Positions 4,233-5,127 of a stretch of 5,127 bases of DNA are shown here, in pieces. Numbering within the stretch: the first letter of the stretch is position 1; the number at the start of each line of letters is the position of its first letter. Source of the stretch: Treponema sp. Lineage in GTDB: Bacteria > Spirochaetota > Spirochaetia > Treponematales > Breznakiellaceae. A program made the position numbers and the translations under genes. The notes below the pieces were generated by a model, which made no database searches, was not told the DNA's origin, and worked only from the letters and a program-made list of their open reading frames with translations. Location: positions 1 to 5,127 of the forward strand of contig JAIRNB010000031.1 in assembly GCA_031258265.1 (NCBI GenBank), given 5' to 3'.

Positions 4233-5127
4233 ATACCCTCCGTCCAATTCTCCACAGCGCCGTCACCATCATGACCCCCCTGCTCTTCGCCGCCATGGGA
4301 GGACTCTTTACCGAACTGGGGGGAATGTTAAACATCGCCCTGGAAGGACTCCTCCTGGTAGGGGCCTTTGGGGCGGTAGTATTTGCCCATGTTACGGGGA
4401 ATCTCTTTCTGGGGATAATTCTGGGAACCCTTCTGTCGGTGATCCTCTCCGCGCTTATGGGGGGAATCACCCTCAAACTCAGGGCCAATGTGTTTATTAC
4501 CGGGCTGGCGGTCAACCTGTTTGCCGCGGGATTAACCGTAGTGCTATCGTTCCGGTTCTTCGGCACCCGGGGGGTAGTGGCATTTAACAATCTGCCCCGG
4601 CTTAACATTGTTACCCTTCCGGTGATCCACCGCATCCCCTTTCTGGGGGATCTCCTTTCGGGACATACCTGGTATGTGTACTCAAGCTGGCTTCTGCTTT
4701 TGATCTGCTGGTTTGTCATATACCGAACCCCCTTCGGTTTCCGGCTCAGGGCCTGTGAAAAGCAAAGCGAAGCCCTCATCTCCCTGGGCCTCAAACCGGA
4801 CCACTACCGTTTCGCCGCCTTTCTTTTGTCGGGCCTTACCTGCGGCATAGGAGGCTCCTACCTTACCCTCAACCTCCGGGCCTTTGTTCCCAACATCTCT
4901 TCCGGTAAAGGCTGGATCGCCCTGGTGGTAATTTTCCTGGGCAGCCGGCGGCCCCGGGGACTCTTGGCGGCGGCCCTGCTTTTCGGCCTGGCCGACGCCT
5001 TCTCCAATTTTGCCCAGGGCGCCTTAAACGTTCCCGCCGACTTTATCCTGGCCATCCCCTACCTGTTTACCCTTTTAGTGATGATCGCCATTTCGATCTA
5101 CTCAAAAAAAACCGGCGGGACCCTGCG
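4229..5127 (+). CDS. ABC transporter inner-membrane permease 2 (BPD_transp_2 family; YufQ/NupC/RfuD-like), 3' truncated by the window
   Basis: The frame is open from ATG 4229 to the window edge, giving 299 complete residues. Relatives are about 300-320 long, so probably only a few residues are missing. It pairs with permease 1 to form the heterodimeric channel. Hydrophobic segments lie near 10-25, 38-55, 58-80, 88-108, 150-165, 193-215, 228-238, 245-258 and 271-290. Hallmarks are 'GGMLNIALEGLLLVGAFGAV' (31-50, the NIALEG motif of this family), 'TPFGFRLRACEKQSEALISL' (167-186, the cytoplasmic ATPase-contact loop) and 'SSGKGWIALVVIFLGSRRPRG' (224-244). The start overlaps the stop of permease 1 as ATGA, and AAAGGG at 4216-4221, 7 bases upstream, is a good ribosome site. 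The last codons (Ser-Lys-Lys-Thr) already look like a basic cytoplasmic tail. Confidence 0.92.
   Translation, partial: MNTLRPILHSAVTIMTPLLFAAMGGLFTELGGMLNIALEGLLLVGAFGAVVFAHVTGNLFLGIILGTLLSVILSALMGGITLKLRANVFITGLAVNLFAAGLTVVLSFRFFGTRGVVAFNNLPRLNIVTLPVIHRIPFLGDLLSGHTWYVYSSWLLLLICWFVIYRTPFGFRLRACEKQSEALISLGLKPDHYRFAAFLLSGLTCGIGGSYLTLNLRAFVPNISSGKGWIALVVIFLGSRRPRGLLAAALLFGLADAFSNFAQGALNVPADFILAIPYLFTLLVMIAISIYSKKTGGTL

Overview
The window holds one ABC importer operon, all on the + strand, preceded by the tail of an unrelated gene. The layout is: (1) bases 1-115, the C-terminal end of a class I aldolase-like protein of the FbaB/LsrF type; (2) bases 116-269, a noncoding leader with A-tract direct repeats and hairpins; (3) 270-1310, a periplasmic binding protein of the BMP/PnrA family; (4) 1311-1478, a second structured noncoding gap; (5) 1479-3107, a double-domain ABC ATPase; (6) 3132-4232, a membrane permease; (7) 4229 to the window edge, a second permease, which lacks only its last few residues. 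No stretch without a gene exceeds about 170 bases.

The four transporter genes form a complete import machine. The binding protein captures the ligand outside the inner membrane, the two different permeases form the channel, and the fused ATPase drives transport from the cytoplasm. The classical ligand for this family is a nucleoside. However, the binding protein lacks the usual 'DxSFNQ'-type pocket motif and has 'GSPPYELLAAG' in its place. From memory, a four-gene order of binding protein, fused ATPase, permease, permease also describes the riboflavin importer RfuABCD of Treponema pallidum (TP0298-TP0301). A riboflavin or flavin-like ligand is therefore a leading alternative, but the sequence alone does not prove it.

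The organism is probably a spirochaete, with a Treponema relative of moderately high GC (such as the termite-gut lineages) as the best guess. This is inferred from the Rfu/Pnr-like operon and the overall style of the genes. No marker gene is present, so confidence is moderate to low.

The most unusual content is in the two noncoding gaps on either side of the binding-protein gene. Each contains one copy of two hairpins. Hairpin A has a 4-bp inner stem, a GYA triloop and a 3/2 internal loop. Hairpin B is a 30-base near-perfect palindrome. The two copies of each differ mostly by paired, compensating base changes, which points to selection on the fold. The order is A-B-gene-B-A, and the two B loops are complementary to each other. 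The downstream gap also carries a perfect 16-bp palindrome that could be an operator.
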